Below, piece after piece: positions 1-9,541 of a stretch of DNA of 53,164 nucleotides (position 1 is the stretch's first letter; each line of letters starts with the position of its first letter). Source of the DNA: Candidatus Sungbacteria bacterium RIFCSPLOWO2_01_FULL_47_32 (GTDB lineage Bacteria; Patescibacteriota; Minisyncoccia; Sungbacterales; GWA2-42-14); the NCBI GenBank assembly GCA_001820685.1, contig MHQP01000014.1, positions 1 to 53,164 on the forward strand, written 5' to 3'. The notes beneath the pieces were generated by a model, which was not told the DNA's origin, searched no databases, and saw nothing but the letters and a program-made list of their open reading frames with translations. The translations under genes were made by a program, and so were the position numbers.

Positions 1-1371
1 GGAGGCATAGAGAGTACCGGCGATGCTTGAATATCTGCACACTGCATTTTCATCGGTAACGAGAGAAAGATTTGTTTGAGTCGTACCGGTCGTTAACGTA
101 CCCGTAGGCAAGCCCTCGGAGCGAACAGGCGGCGTAGCATCGGACGGGGCTGGGTTGACTGTGACCAGACCATCGTCCCACGTTGCGGGAATCGGACTCA
201 AATTCGGAGTAACAAGGGATTCAGGCTTAGTTTGAAAATCAAGAGTTGATGTCCCGCCCGCCAAAGAATTGAAAGTAAAACTTAATAGATCTCCACTGCC
301 GCTTACGCCAACGCTAGGGAGGCGCGCATAACCAACAATTAAATCCCCCGCCGGATTGACCGCCGTATCTGGTGGAGGTATATCACCGTCGGAATTCAAA
401 AATCCTCCTTCGCTTACTGATACAAACTCTAAAATATCAGGATCAAAAAACAGGTCAAAAGCTACTCCGAAAAGATCTACTATGTTGCTGATTTGAACCG
501 TCACGGTAACTTGAGAGCCAACGGTTACTTCGGTGGATGAGGGGGAAATACTCACGATGGCTGGCAGTGCCTCATCTAGAGTAATAACGCCCGCAGATTC
601 TGACTGTTCTGACTCATTACCCGCCTCGTCATAAGCAGAAACTGAATATGAATACGCTGTTGAGGCGGCAAGGCCGGTGTCTGAATAAAAAGTAACAGAG
701 GCGGTAGCAAGCTCAACGCCGTCACGATAGATCTTATATCCGGCTACACCGACATTATCCATGGACGGAGTCCATGTTAAATCAATTTGACCTGAAGAAA
801 TAGCTGTGGCTTGTAGATCAGCCGGCATGGAGGGTGGCGCGGTATCCTCTGAAGGGGGGTTAGGTATGACAGTGACATCAGCATTCTGCCAGGTAGCAGG
901 GATGGGTTCAAATAACGAATCGGTTAACGAAAAGTCGGTCAAATTAAAAAAAGTCAGGTCTGAAGTTCCTTCGGCCAGAGCGGTAAAAGTTAAATCCATC
1001 AAATCCCCGCTACCGGTAACACCGCTTGCAGCCATTCTGGAGTAAAAAACAGTTACATCTCCAGGCATATCCTCCACTTCCACCGCCAGAAGATCTGTTG
1101 ATTCTCCTTCATCAAGGTTTTGATTAAGAAAATCGCCTTCGACTGCCGGTGGGACGAACTGCAAGACAGTAGGGTCAAATGTCAGATCAAAAACTACGTT
1201 GGAGAGATCGGAGACATCGCTCACCTGAACCGTTACGGTAAATTGAGAGCCGACAGCGACTTCGGTGGATGAGGGAGTAAGTGAAACTTCCGCGGCAAAT
1301 GCAGGGAGATAAAAAGGCAGGATGCCGATAAAAACTAGAATAAAAATAAATAAATATTTCCTGAAATTCAT
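1..1371 (-). CDS. Secreted protein with two cohesin modules and an FnIII domain (C-terminus beyond the left edge)
   Basis: The frame is open from an ATG at 1371 to the window edge (457 codons). Residues 1-27 form a signal peptide ending at AFA-AE. Two cohesin-like modules follow at about 28-168 and 270-410; each begins with 'PSSTEV.VGSQ.TVTVQ', has 'FDL.FDP..L.FV' and ends with 'PATW...VTV'. An FnIII domain (about 175-265) lies between them. The last visible 40 residues, with 'GTLTTGTTQTNLSLVTDENA' and a Cys, resemble a repeat common in bacterial surface proteins. Cohesins bind dockerins by a calcium-dependent beta-sandwich contact, and a dockerin protein is encoded divergently next door. Isolated cohesins also occur in proteins unrelated to cellulosomes. 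No clear Shine-Dalgarno site precedes the ATG. The anchor, if any, lies outside the window. Confidence 0.88.
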   Translation of the reverse strand, partial: MNFRKYLFIFILVFIGILPFYLPAFAAEVSLTPSSTEVAVGSQFTVTVQVSDVSDLSNVVFDLTFDPTVLQFVPPAVEGDFLNQNLDEGESTDLLAVEVEDMPGDVTVFYSRMAASGVTGSGDLMDLTFTALAEGTSDLTFFNLTDFSLTDSLFEPIPATWQNADVTVIPNPPSEDTAPPSMPADLQATAISSGQIDLTWTPSMDNVGVAGYKIYRDGVELATASVTFYSDTGLAASTAYSYSVSAYDEAGNESEQSESAGVITLDEALPAIVSISPSSTEVTVGSQVTVTVQISNIVDLFGVAFDLFFDPDILEFVSVSEGGFLNSDGDIPPPDTAVNPAGDLIVGYARLPSVGVSGSGDLLSFTFNSLAGGTSTLDFQTKPESLVTPNLSPIPATWDDGLVTVNPAPSDATPPVRSEGLPTGTLTTGTTQTNLSLVTDENAVCRYSSIAGTLYAS

Positions 1372-1586
1372 ATGATTAAAGGTTGTTATATTAAATATTT
1401 ATTCTATAAGGCCGCTTATTTTATTATTCTCAAAATGTTTAAATTTTTTTAAACTATCCTGTGTGCCAGCTCGCGAGATGAAGACAAAAAGCGATAAAAA
1501 AGAAAATAGTGATCTGCCAAATTAATGAGTAGAGGCATAAAGCACGGGAAAGCTTGAAAAAGTTCTAAGCATATTTATTAGCATGA

Positions 1587-1614
1587 ATTATACACTAATA
1601 TGAATTTTTGTCAA
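1587..1614 (-). promoter_or_regulatory. Strong sigma-70-like promoter pointing toward the cohesin gene
   Basis: On the minus strand TTGACA (1614-1609) is followed after 16 bp by TATAAT (1592-1587). The expected start near 1580 leaves about 210 nt of leader before the ATG at 1371. I see no known riboswitch consensus or other ORF in this leader. It could instead drive a short untranslated RNA. Confidence 0.6.
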
Positions 1615-1650
1615 TAGCCAGGGGTTGCACGCGCACGAGTAGTTGCTATC

Positions 1651-1679
1651 TTGACCAACAGAACCATACCGATTACAAG
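1651..1679 (+). promoter_or_regulatory. Possible promoter of the dockerin gene
   Basis: TTGACC (1651-1656), a 17-bp spacer and TACAAG (1674-1679) lie 49 bp before the ATG at 1728. The -35 is good and the -10 is weak. The 356-bp gap between the divergent cohesin and dockerin genes holds only this site, the stronger minus-strand promoter and A/T-rich sequence. Confidence 0.3.
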
Positions 1680-1727
1680 TATTAAAGTAGCCCTTTAATA
1701 ATCCGTTCAAAGAAAAGGAGCTGAAAA

Positions 1728-2339
1728 ATGCGGAAAAGAGTGCTAATGTCGGTACTTTTGGTGCTCTGTCTTGCTCTAGTAGTCCCAAGAACGACGGCGG
1801 CAGGTACCGGAATATTTACATTTACATCGCCTGTCCCTTCAATCAACCCCGCTACCGGTTCACAATACGTCTTAATTGGATATAACCTTTACTGGGGCAC
1901 CTCGAGCGAAAACTACACGCAATGGGTTTTGATCCCGCGCTGTTTGGATTGCCCTCTCCCAAGCGTGGAGGGAGTGCAGGAATATCATTGTCTGGCTGGG
2001 TTTACGCCTGGCACAACGTATTATTTTGTGGTAACAGCACTGTACGAAGGGGATATAGAATCAGACCCTTCCAACGAAGCTGTAAAGACAATGCCGGCGC
2101 CTACCAGGCCAACTGGCAATCTGACGGACTTTCTGTCCTCAAGGGACCGGGTCGATGGTTATGACTTGATTTACTTCAATAAAAATTTCGGGAAGCGTAT
2201 TGTAGGAACTTACTGCTACCCAGCTAACTTTTCGAAGTGGACACGGGACGCGGAGAGATCAGACCTGAACAACGACGGAAGCGTGGATGGTTATGACAAA
2301 AACATTCTTTACTCAAATTACGGAAAAACTTACCCGTAG
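1728..2339 (+). CDS. Secreted FnIII-dockerin protein
   Basis: 203 residues. A signal peptide (1-25) precedes an FnIII-like beta domain (about 26-125) and a C-terminal dockerin type I-like segment (about 130-203). The second dockerin repeat has a textbook calcium loop, DLNNDGSVDGYD (179-190), followed by a helix ending NYGK. The first repeat (139-156) keeps VDGYD and NFGK but lacks the first two calcium ligands, so it is degenerate. An AAGGAG site 8 nt upstream supports the ATG. Dockerins dock onto cohesins; the divergent neighbour carries two cohesins, so a cognate pair is a reasonable inference that needs a binding test. No catalytic domain is present, so this would be an adaptor or small structural subunit. 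Confidence 0.85.
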   Translation: MRKRVLMSVLLVLCLALVVPRTTAAGTGIFTFTSPVPSINPATGSQYVLIGYNLYWGTSSENYTQWVLIPRCLDCPLPSVEGVQEYHCLAGFTPGTTYYFVVTALYEGDIESDPSNEAVKTMPAPTRPTGNLTDFLSSRDRVDGYDLIYFNKNFGKRIVGTYCYPANFSKWTRDAERSDLNNDGSVDGYDKNILYSNYGKTYP

Positions 2340-2365
2340 TTACCATTGGGTGTCAGAAAAATAAG

Positions 2366-2400
2366 GCCGATAGTCTTGCGACTATCGGCAATTTTTTATT
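2366..2400 (+). terminator. Rho-independent terminator of the dockerin gene
   Basis: A perfect 10-bp stem (2366-2375 with 2380-2389), a TTGC loop and a T-rich tail 27 bp after the stop codon. The remaining sequence up to 2576 shows no other feature. Confidence 0.85.
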
Positions 2401-2576
2401 TCTATCCGGCCTTGCTATGCCAGAGAGTATAGTCCGAGGTTATTTAAACGCTCCCTTCCGATTCAACGCTTGAGTACGGTCAGCACTACTGCAATAGTTA
2501 AACTTATTTTTTTTAATTCTTCACTCTTTTGTTGCAAAGTCTATAAGTTAGTGGTGCCGATTCGTATAGAAGTAAA

Positions 2577-5500
2577 TTACTGTTTTATAAAGAAGTATTC
2601 CCCGCGCGTTCTTCCAAAGTTCTCTGGAAAATACATCTCTGACGCAACTGCAGGCAAGTGATGATATTTCCCGGGGATAAGAGACCTAACAAAATAATCA
2701 TATTCATAAACACCCGGGGCGAGCCGTTCTTTGAAAAGGAAAAGACGGTCATCGTGGGATTCTTCCGCGTCAGGATACAAAATATTCTGGCGATGCTTTA
2801 CTCTGGAATATTCTTCATCGGCAAGTTCTCCAGGCAAGCTCACAAAACCTCCGAACGAAAATGCAAACAAATTCTTAAATCCGGAAACGAGAGCCGCAAG
2901 GAAGTCGGGAGAGTTCCCGGAAACGGCGCTATTTCCCTTAGCCCTGCCTTGTCCCTCTCCGTCATAATAATCGTCTCCGCCGCCGTATGGGTACGGCCGA
3001 TTTTTTTTCAACGATTGGTCCTCGGTTGCGAGTTTCAGATTTACAAGCTCCATCCCGGCGGGAATAAAGTCTTCAACTGAAACAAAATTCCTTGACTTCG
3101 GAACGATGACCGTGAGGTGTCCCTTCAAAACTTCTCCGACTTTCGATTCGGAAACCGGGTTTTTATTTTGTTCGTCGTCAAGCCGGTAAAACTCGCGAGT
3201 TACCGCAAAGCCTTCGTCCCGTGGCGGAATACTATCAATCGGCAAGAAATATTTAAGGAGCATGTCATAGTAAAACGCATTCGGAAGATTGTTCTGGTTT
3301 TTTTTCGCAAATTCGATGCTATGTACGGAGTTTGAAGGAAAATCCGCAACAGGAAGGAATGTTTCGAATGTATTTAATATCGTATCCTTGTTGAAATAGA
3401 ACGTTCCTTTCTCTTTTCCATCCAAAGAAAGAGAGAGCGAAAACTCGGATTCGGTCTCCATTTTCCATTGAAGAAAGTCAACCAAAGCGTCGATGACGGA
3501 AACCGTGTTATTTGTCGAACCCCACGCTCCGTCTTTTGCGCGAGACCTCAATATCCACCGTAGCACTTTATCCATTATCGGGTTTTGCGACCTGTCGGCA
3601 ACCAAGGCTTTCAAAAGGAGTGCCGTATCCTTTACCGGAGTTTCATAATAATCCCAAAGCCACTGACCGCTGAATTCCCTCAAAAAGGCTCCGCGCGCAT
3701 CGATTGTAATTCTATTTTCTAGAGTTTTAAAAACATCATTCTTTACGGAAACCGGATATCCTTTGGTGAGAATGATGGCGAGGTACGCAAGCGAGATGTT
3801 CGAGATATCTTCACGAACAAACTTTTTATCAACCGTAATATCCAAAATTTTATTTCTTAAGACACTCTGTGCCGCGTTAAATCCGTCAAGCCGGGAAAGA
3901 GCATACGTCGTGAGGATGACAAGATTTTTATCCTGATTCAGCCGGTAATCTGATACTATTTGGCTATAGAGAAACTGCGCGGCCCGATTTAACACGGAAT
4001 CGTTAACGGCATACCCTGCCCGTTTTAATTCTTCAATGGCGTTTACGATATGAAGCGTCAAATGGAAGCTTGGCTCCATCCCCCGATAATATGTAAATCC
4101 GCCCGCCGCTGTCTGATTTGAATATATTCGCGCAAGCCCAATCTCAACCACGTCGTCAACCGAGTATTTTTTGCCCGCAAACTCAACATCTTTCAAAGAA
4201 AATTTATCTCCCACATTCGGAACGGAAAGACCGCGTTTCACAATAGCAATTGAACTCAACTTGCTTGCAATCTGCTCCGAACAGCCATACGGATATGACA
4301 CGAGATAGTTAAGCGCATCCGACAAAAACACGGCAAGAGTAGCGCTCGTTTTGAGCGTAACCCCTCCTTTGTCCTTTACGATATTGTCGGGAAGAAATAC
4401 ATATTCCTTAGCATGTGCGTTTGACGTAAAATAGGCAGTCGCCACCGATTCGTACGTGTCGTTCCTTTTTATCGGGAAGGAGTTTTCTACAGTATCTTCG
4501 TACGAATCATTTTTTGCGGAAATAGTGAACGTGTGCTCGCCGTCCTGAATCTTTTCGGGAGATACGACCGGAAAATAGACCATTGAAGTGTCGCGCGCTT
4601 TTACGGTAACGGACGTTTGGACGTCGCCTTTTGCCTCGAGAGTCGGACTGGTTAATGAAACAGCAAGTTTTTGCGAAGTATCGGTCTGATTGAATATTTT
4701 CGCTCCGATCATAAATTCGTCTCCGGGAATGGCAAAACGCGGGCGCAATGGCGTCACCATGAGGTCTTTTTGGGAAACAAACTCACTATATCCGACGCCG
4801 ACTTTCGTATCTTTAGTAACGCCCAAAACCTCGGTTTGCCATGTCGTAAGGTTGTCGGGAAGCGTGAATGTTACTTCGGCCTTCCCGTCTTTTCCTGTTT
4901 CAACAACTCCCTCCCAGTACGCGGTATCCTTAAAGATGCCTCTTTTTTTCTTCGCTAAATCTTCCGGCTCTCCTCCGCCGCCGCCTTTTGTGCCGAGCGG
5001 AATTTCTGCCTCATAAAGAATATTCTTGATATTGGAAGCGGTGGTAACGGTTAACGGCATTCCTCCGTAGAAAAATGCAACCGGATTTTTCTTCGGATTT
5101 CCCTTAAGGGCAAGAACGCTCAAATCCGCAACCGCGACGGAAATTTCCGCCGGAAGAGCCCTGCCAAAAGAATCTTTTGTTTCAATAGAAAGGCGGACTT
5201 GCTCTCCCGGAAGATAGTGGTTCTTGCTCGGCTTCACGTTGATAAATACCTCTTTTTCTTTCGTGTTGACGACAAAATGGATTTGTCCGAATTTCACCTC
5301 GGGACGCGGAGAAAGCACTATCACAGAGACGTAGACATCCGGGATGTGCGCTTCTTTTACCTCAAACGTATAATCAACAAGGTTGCGGTCAATATCAATG
5401 ATCGAGTAGTCAAAGATCTTGCCGCGCTCAATACTCACGAGCGCCTTTGCTTTCGTGTACGGCGACTTAATAATAATTTTAATTTTATCGCCAACATCAA

Positions 5501-8500
5501 CCTTTGATTTCTCTACAGCCAAATCGAGGGATTCGTTGTTCGTCGGCCGAATGGTCACGGCACCTGACCCATACACATAAAAGTCCTGCGTGGAAATAAC
5601 AGCATTGCCACGGCCGTCAATGGAGCGCGTCGTGATCTCAAATTCGCCTTCCTGATCAACGCTGAATTCTTTACTGAAATTTCCCTTCGAATCGGTCCCT
5701 GCGGTAAACTGCTGGACTATTTCTTTCTTTTTTTGCGATTCATAATAATAACCGCCATCAACTTCGCGCCGTTTAAAGTACTCCCACCTGATCTTTGAAA
5801 TCTCAACTGCGATATTATTTACAGGCTTTTCTTTCCCCTTGGTGTCAACCGATTTGATTCGAAGTGTATTCGGCTCGCCTTTTCCGAAATAACCCTTATC
5901 AAGATTAATCCCAACATAGAACTCGCCCCGATGAACGATGATGGACTTTTCCTGGGACACGGACTGTCCCGTCTTATTCTTGACGGTAACACGAACAATA
6001 AATATCTTGCTTTTGTTCCGCGACTCCTCTTTGAAAAATTTCTGAAAATCAAAAAGCTGTTCAATCTTCGCCTTTCCATTTCCGTCAAGCGTTGTTTTCC
6101 CCCGCATGATGAACGAGTCTCCATAAAACCCTCCGTATGAATAGTACCAATCCGAACCGAATTGGAAGTACCCGTCGTGATATCGGTCAAAGTAATAATC
6201 TTGGGAAAGAATGGAATACGCGACCTTCCCGCCCTCAACGGGCACTCCGAAATAATAATTCGCGTCAATACCGAGATTCATGGTATCTCCGGCTATGTAC
6301 TCATCCTTGCCGCTTGAAAGTTCAACTTTGAACGGAGACGGTACATACTCTTCGACGTCAAAATAAAAGTATCCGCCGAGCCCCTGTATCCGATAAGTTC
6401 CCAAAGGAGCATGGGCATCCAGCACAAAATGCGCGTTGAACGTTCCGTATCCATTGATATCGGCATCCTGCTTAAATACCGATTCATTCTTGCTGTTGAA
6501 TACTTCAAGTAGCGCCTTTTTGTCTTTAAAAATTTCGTAATTCGCGTCATATCCGATCCTATAAATTCCCTTAAGAAACACCTCTTGCCCAGGCCGATAG
6601 ATGGGGCGGTCGGTATAAATATAGGTTCGTTCAGCCGAACGGGCCTGTGACGCCCACTGGAATTTATCGAGTCCGCCAGAAACAATCGTGCTGTCTTTAT
6701 CTTTTGAAACTACTGCCGCCCCAACCAAAGAGATGACCTTTGTCCGCGCGACACCCGACGCATCCGTAAAAGACGAATCGGCAAGCGTGAAAGCAGAATC
6801 TTTTTTTTGATACAAATCGACTTTGGCACCCGAAACAGCAGCAAGCGTGCCGACTCCAGTAACCCAATAGAGGTTCCCGCCGGCCCCATTTATTATGGAC
6901 CGTGTCAGTTCCGGATCCTTTTCTGCCTCTCCGTACCATTCGTCCGAGCGTTCAATCTTTTTTTCCTGAACTGCTAACTTTGTCACGTTCAAAAAAGTCC
7001 TTTCATATACCGGCAAGCCAGATTCTGTGCGGTTCGTCCGATAATTATAGATCTCCTCCCGATAATCGGGATTGCTAAATGATAAGACGTAATAGCCGAG
7101 CAGATCAGGAACATACTCCTTGAGATCAATCTGAAAATAATTGTTCGACCAATATTTTTTGGGAAGATCAATTCGCTTCTGAATCGTCCGAATGCATGAA
7201 AGATTTTCACCCGGCGTTCCTGCTTTCGGCCGGCCATCATAATCAAGATACGCAAGCATGGTAGCGGCACTTACCTGGCAAATATGCATATTGACATATT
7301 CGAGGTTTTCAGCCGCATACGTAAGTTTTGTCCGTTCAGGGGTGGTTACGTTATATGCTTTCTGGAGATGGTGAAAACGGCGATAGATTGAAGGAATTTT
7401 TTCAGAAGTAAGTTCAATGATTTTTTCCGTTCTCTGTCCAAAATCATCTTGCGGCGTAAGGCTGATGCGATAAAAACTTTCCGGCATAAGGCCGTAATTG
7501 ACGGTATTTTCAAACTCGCCGACAGCGCACGGTGTGCCGGTAAAGCCCGCCCCGATCCGAAACGGATCCTCCCAGTCCCATTTCCCCAGACCAATATTGG
7601 ACTGAAGGCGGCTAGAAAAGTTTTCTTCTGTCGCAGGAGTTAAGGGGTTTGTTGTGCAAATTTTCAGCTCGGTAAGTTTCCCGTTCTGGTTGCCGCTTGC
7701 CGGAACGGTGCGAGTGATTTTAAGGTTAGGATATGTCGTTATTGTTTTGGTTATAATTTCCGCGTTCAGCTGAAGGCCGGAGGTATTGAAAATATTTTTA
7801 AACTGCACGGGGATCGCCTGCGCCCTTCCCCAGCCATCAGGCCGGAACTTAAGATAGATCTTTTTTTTGTCAGGAATTCTTTCGCATCCGCCTCCAATCC
7901 TGACCTCGTTTCCATCCTCGTCAAGTTTGCATGTGTCCCCATACCCGACCTCTTGAAGCCCGTCTGCTTTTATAATTGAGGCATCCTTATTAATATCTTC
8001 ATAGAAACTGACCCAGAGTCTTCCTTGGGGGTCGAATAGCCCAGGCTCCGCATATTTTGAACGGGGAGAATCTGCCGAAAGAGACGCAATAACTTCAGGA
8101 ACCCGGATAATGATGCTCCTGCTTTCCGCAAGTTCACTATCCCCTTCCAGCGGAACGGCGTGACTGATTGTTACTTTATACTGGGTATCGAAGTCCCAGA
8201 ATTTTTTTCTGCCATGGCGATCCTCTCTGCTGTATAGTTCAAGAACGGATTTATCTATAAACTCTTCGGTTGTATTTGTTTTTGAGTTATAAACGTGCCT
8301 CTTGCCGTATTCAACAACAAATGAAACATTCTCGTTGTTTTGTACTTTTACTATTTGTATGGATGATTTTGTTCTATCAATGCTGACCGGCTGGTTGAAT
8401 TGAATTCTTACCGGCTCGGAGTAGAGTGTTACCCCATCGTGATGAATCGTGCCGCTTTCATATCGCAGTGGCCGAGTGGTAAACGCGTGGGTAAATGGGG

Positions 8501-9236
8501 AAACAACCAACCCGTCCATAGATACAAAACCGGACTTTACCGAAACCGTATAATGGCTTGAGCGTTGCAATCTACTCACCGGAATAAATTGGAGATTTCG
8601 GGTCGTTATCCACTTAAATTTCCCTGGGGTCACCGGAGAAACTTCCACCGGAATATCTTTGTCAAAAAGGGTATCGAGAGTTGTCAAAGGCACCATCGGC
8701 CGGTTAAACACGATCGTTATTTCCGATTCTTCGGACGCTTCAGTGTCTGCCGCAGGAAAGACGGAAACCACCTTCGGGTCTTCGTCAATAAGAAAATCTT
8801 TTTCGAGAGTCGCTCCATTTGCAGAAACGGCGATAGCGTAGTATTTTCCGATATCCAGTTTTGCCGCCGGATGAAATATAAGTTCTCCGTCGCTTTTCCC
8901 CTGCGCCCAGACGCCGGCAACAGATGGCTCGAAAGAAATTTTATCCTTTGCGTCCTGCGAGTTTATTTTTACATTTTTTGGCAGGCTGACGGTAATTGCG
9001 GCACTTTGCGATATTTTGTCAGGCACGAGAGAAAAAACCTGGCTATAATCGCCGCGGCCCTGCAAAGCATTTTTCGACGCCCCTCCAAAGTAAAATAAAA
9101 GACCGCCAACGATACCAATGGCGGCAAGAGCAATAATTACTTCCCATTTTTTAATGGTAAAATGGTGCGTCGAGATGCTTTCCGGAGGCAAATCGGTTGG
9201 TTTTGGCGCTGGTTGTTGCGGATTTTGTTCGTCCAT
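2577..9236 (-). CDS. Giant alpha-2-macroglobulin-like protein (2219 aa)
   Basis: An envelope-anchored protein of the bacterial alpha-2-macroglobulin family, which in other bacteria traps proteases. A single N-terminal membrane helix lies near residues 32-52, after a proline-rich cytoplasmic tail. Ig-like modules follow, then an MG domain with 'TYIYTDRPIYRPGQEVFLKG' (about 870), a glycine-rich stretch, the A2M signature with 'YWEGVVETG' and 'LPDNLTTWQ' (about 1437 onward) and an alpha-toroid thioester domain. The thioester motif is CSEQ with Cys1652; Cys, Glu and Gln are kept while the second residue varies, as in other bacterial members. I chose the ATG at 9236 because GGAG stands 7 nt before it; a longer frame to 9284 lacks this. 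E. coli-type members pair with PbpC, which is not seen here. Roughly a third longer than typical relatives. Confidence 0.93.
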   Translation of the reverse strand: MDEQNPQQPAPKPTDLPPESISTHHFTIKKWEVIIALAAIGIVGGLLFYFGGASKNALQGRGDYSQVFSLVPDKISQSAAITVSLPKNVKINSQDAKDKISFEPSVAGVWAQGKSDGELIFHPAAKLDIGKYYAIAVSANGATLEKDFLIDEDPKVVSVFPAADTEASEESEITIVFNRPMVPLTTLDTLFDKDIPVEVSPVTPGKFKWITTRNLQFIPVSRLQRSSHYTVSVKSGFVSMDGLVVSPFTHAFTTRPLRYESGTIHHDGVTLYSEPVRIQFNQPVSIDRTKSSIQIVKVQNNENVSFVVEYGKRHVYNSKTNTTEEFIDKSVLELYSREDRHGRKKFWDFDTQYKVTISHAVPLEGDSELAESRSIIIRVPEVIASLSADSPRSKYAEPGLFDPQGRLWVSFYEDINKDASIIKADGLQEVGYGDTCKLDEDGNEVRIGGGCERIPDKKKIYLKFRPDGWGRAQAIPVQFKNIFNTSGLQLNAEIITKTITTYPNLKITRTVPASGNQNGKLTELKICTTNPLTPATEENFSSRLQSNIGLGKWDWEDPFRIGAGFTGTPCAVGEFENTVNYGLMPESFYRISLTPQDDFGQRTEKIIELTSEKIPSIYRRFHHLQKAYNVTTPERTKLTYAAENLEYVNMHICQVSAATMLAYLDYDGRPKAGTPGENLSCIRTIQKRIDLPKKYWSNNYFQIDLKEYVPDLLGYYVLSFSNPDYREEIYNYRTNRTESGLPVYERTFLNVTKLAVQEKKIERSDEWYGEAEKDPELTRSIINGAGGNLYWVTGVGTLAAVSGAKVDLYQKKDSAFTLADSSFTDASGVARTKVISLVGAAVVSKDKDSTIVSGGLDKFQWASQARSAERTYIYTDRPIYRPGQEVFLKGIYRIGYDANYEIFKDKKALLEVFNSKNESVFKQDADINGYGTFNAHFVLDAHAPLGTYRIQGLGGYFYFDVEEYVPSPFKVELSSGKDEYIAGDTMNLGIDANYYFGVPVEGGKVAYSILSQDYYFDRYHDGYFQFGSDWYYSYGGFYGDSFIMRGKTTLDGNGKAKIEQLFDFQKFFKEESRNKSKIFIVRVTVKNKTGQSVSQEKSIIVHRGEFYVGINLDKGYFGKGEPNTLRIKSVDTKGKEKPVNNIAVEISKIRWEYFKRREVDGGYYYESQKKKEIVQQFTAGTDSKGNFSKEFSVDQEGEFEITTRSIDGRGNAVISTQDFYVYGSGAVTIRPTNNESLDLAVEKSKVDVGDKIKIIIKSPYTKAKALVSIERGKIFDYSIIDIDRNLVDYTFEVKEAHIPDVYVSVIVLSPRPEVKFGQIHFVVNTKEKEVFINVKPSKNHYLPGEQVRLSIETKDSFGRALPAEISVAVADLSVLALKGNPKKNPVAFFYGGMPLTVTTASNIKNILYEAEIPLGTKGGGGGEPEDLAKKKRGIFKDTAYWEGVVETGKDGKAEVTFTLPDNLTTWQTEVLGVTKDTKVGVGYSEFVSQKDLMVTPLRPRFAIPGDEFMIGAKIFNQTDTSQKLAVSLTSPTLEAKGDVQTSVTVKARDTSMVYFPVVSPEKIQDGEHTFTISAKNDSYEDTVENSFPIKRNDTYESVATAYFTSNAHAKEYVFLPDNIVKDKGGVTLKTSATLAVFLSDALNYLVSYPYGCSEQIASKLSSIAIVKRGLSVPNVGDKFSLKDVEFAGKKYSVDDVVEIGLARIYSNQTAAGGFTYYRGMEPSFHLTLHIVNAIEELKRAGYAVNDSVLNRAAQFLYSQIVSDYRLNQDKNLVILTTYALSRLDGFNAAQSVLRNKILDITVDKKFVREDISNISLAYLAIILTKGYPVSVKNDVFKTLENRITIDARGAFLREFSGQWLWDYYETPVKDTALLLKALVADRSQNPIMDKVLRWILRSRAKDGAWGSTNNTVSVIDALVDFLQWKMETESEFSLSLSLDGKEKGTFYFNKDTILNTFETFLPVADFPSNSVHSIEFAKKNQNNLPNAFYYDMLLKYFLPIDSIPPRDEGFAVTREFYRLDDEQNKNPVSESKVGEVLKGHLTVIVPKSRNFVSVEDFIPAGMELVNLKLATEDQSLKKNRPYPYGGGDDYYDGEGQGRAKGNSAVSGNSPDFLAALVSGFKNLFAFSFGGFVSLPGELADEEYSRVKHRQNILYPDAEESHDDRLFLFKERLAPGVYEYDYFVRSLIPGKYHHLPAVASEMYFPENFGRTRGEYFFIKQ

Positions 9237-9299
9237 GACAATACTCCTTTCATTATACCTAACTTGAACCCAAAAGTTATGCACAATATTTACAGCAAA

Positions 9300-9321
9300 A
9301 ACACCTCGGATGTGAGGTGTT
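9300..9321 (-). terminator. Terminator-like hairpin between the VTT gene and the macroglobulin gene
   Basis: An 8-bp perfect stem (9300-9307 with 9314-9321) with a 6-nt loop. Read on the minus strand it is followed by TTT-G, so it can end transcription from the upstream VTT gene. The rest of the 305-bp gap between 9237 and 9541 shows no gene. Confidence 0.55.
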
Positions 9322-9541
9322 TCCTATTTTTCCCTAACGGCGTCGCCTAAGAGGAAACATGCACATAAGCCCTTGCTAAAACCGCAGCCGAAGAACCCCG
9401 AGGGCTACGCCAAATATATTTCCATTTTGCTGCTCTCCTTACATCTTCAGCTTCTCCAGGATCCTTTTTATTATGTTGTTGAACTTTTTTAAAATGTCCT
9501 CTAACCAAGCTGACATTTTTTATGAAAAGTAAAACAGACCC

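Noticed and set aside
1-2339. A true cellulosome
   Set aside because: No cellulase or scaffoldin with carbohydrate-binding modules is present; cohesin and dockerin modules also occur in unrelated surface systems.
2658-8920. Numerous plus- and minus-strand ORFs of 60-180 codons overlapping the macroglobulin gene
   Set aside because: They are antisense or out-of-frame shadows of a continuous conserved protein and show no domain-like sequence.
9252-9257. TATAAT on the minus strand as the -10 box of the macroglobulin gene
   Set aside because: No matching -35, and the implied start would remove the ribosome-binding site.
9237-9284. Upstream extension of the macroglobulin gene to 9284
   Set aside because: The extra 16 residues precede the membrane anchor without conservation, and the GGAG site fits the ATG at 9236.
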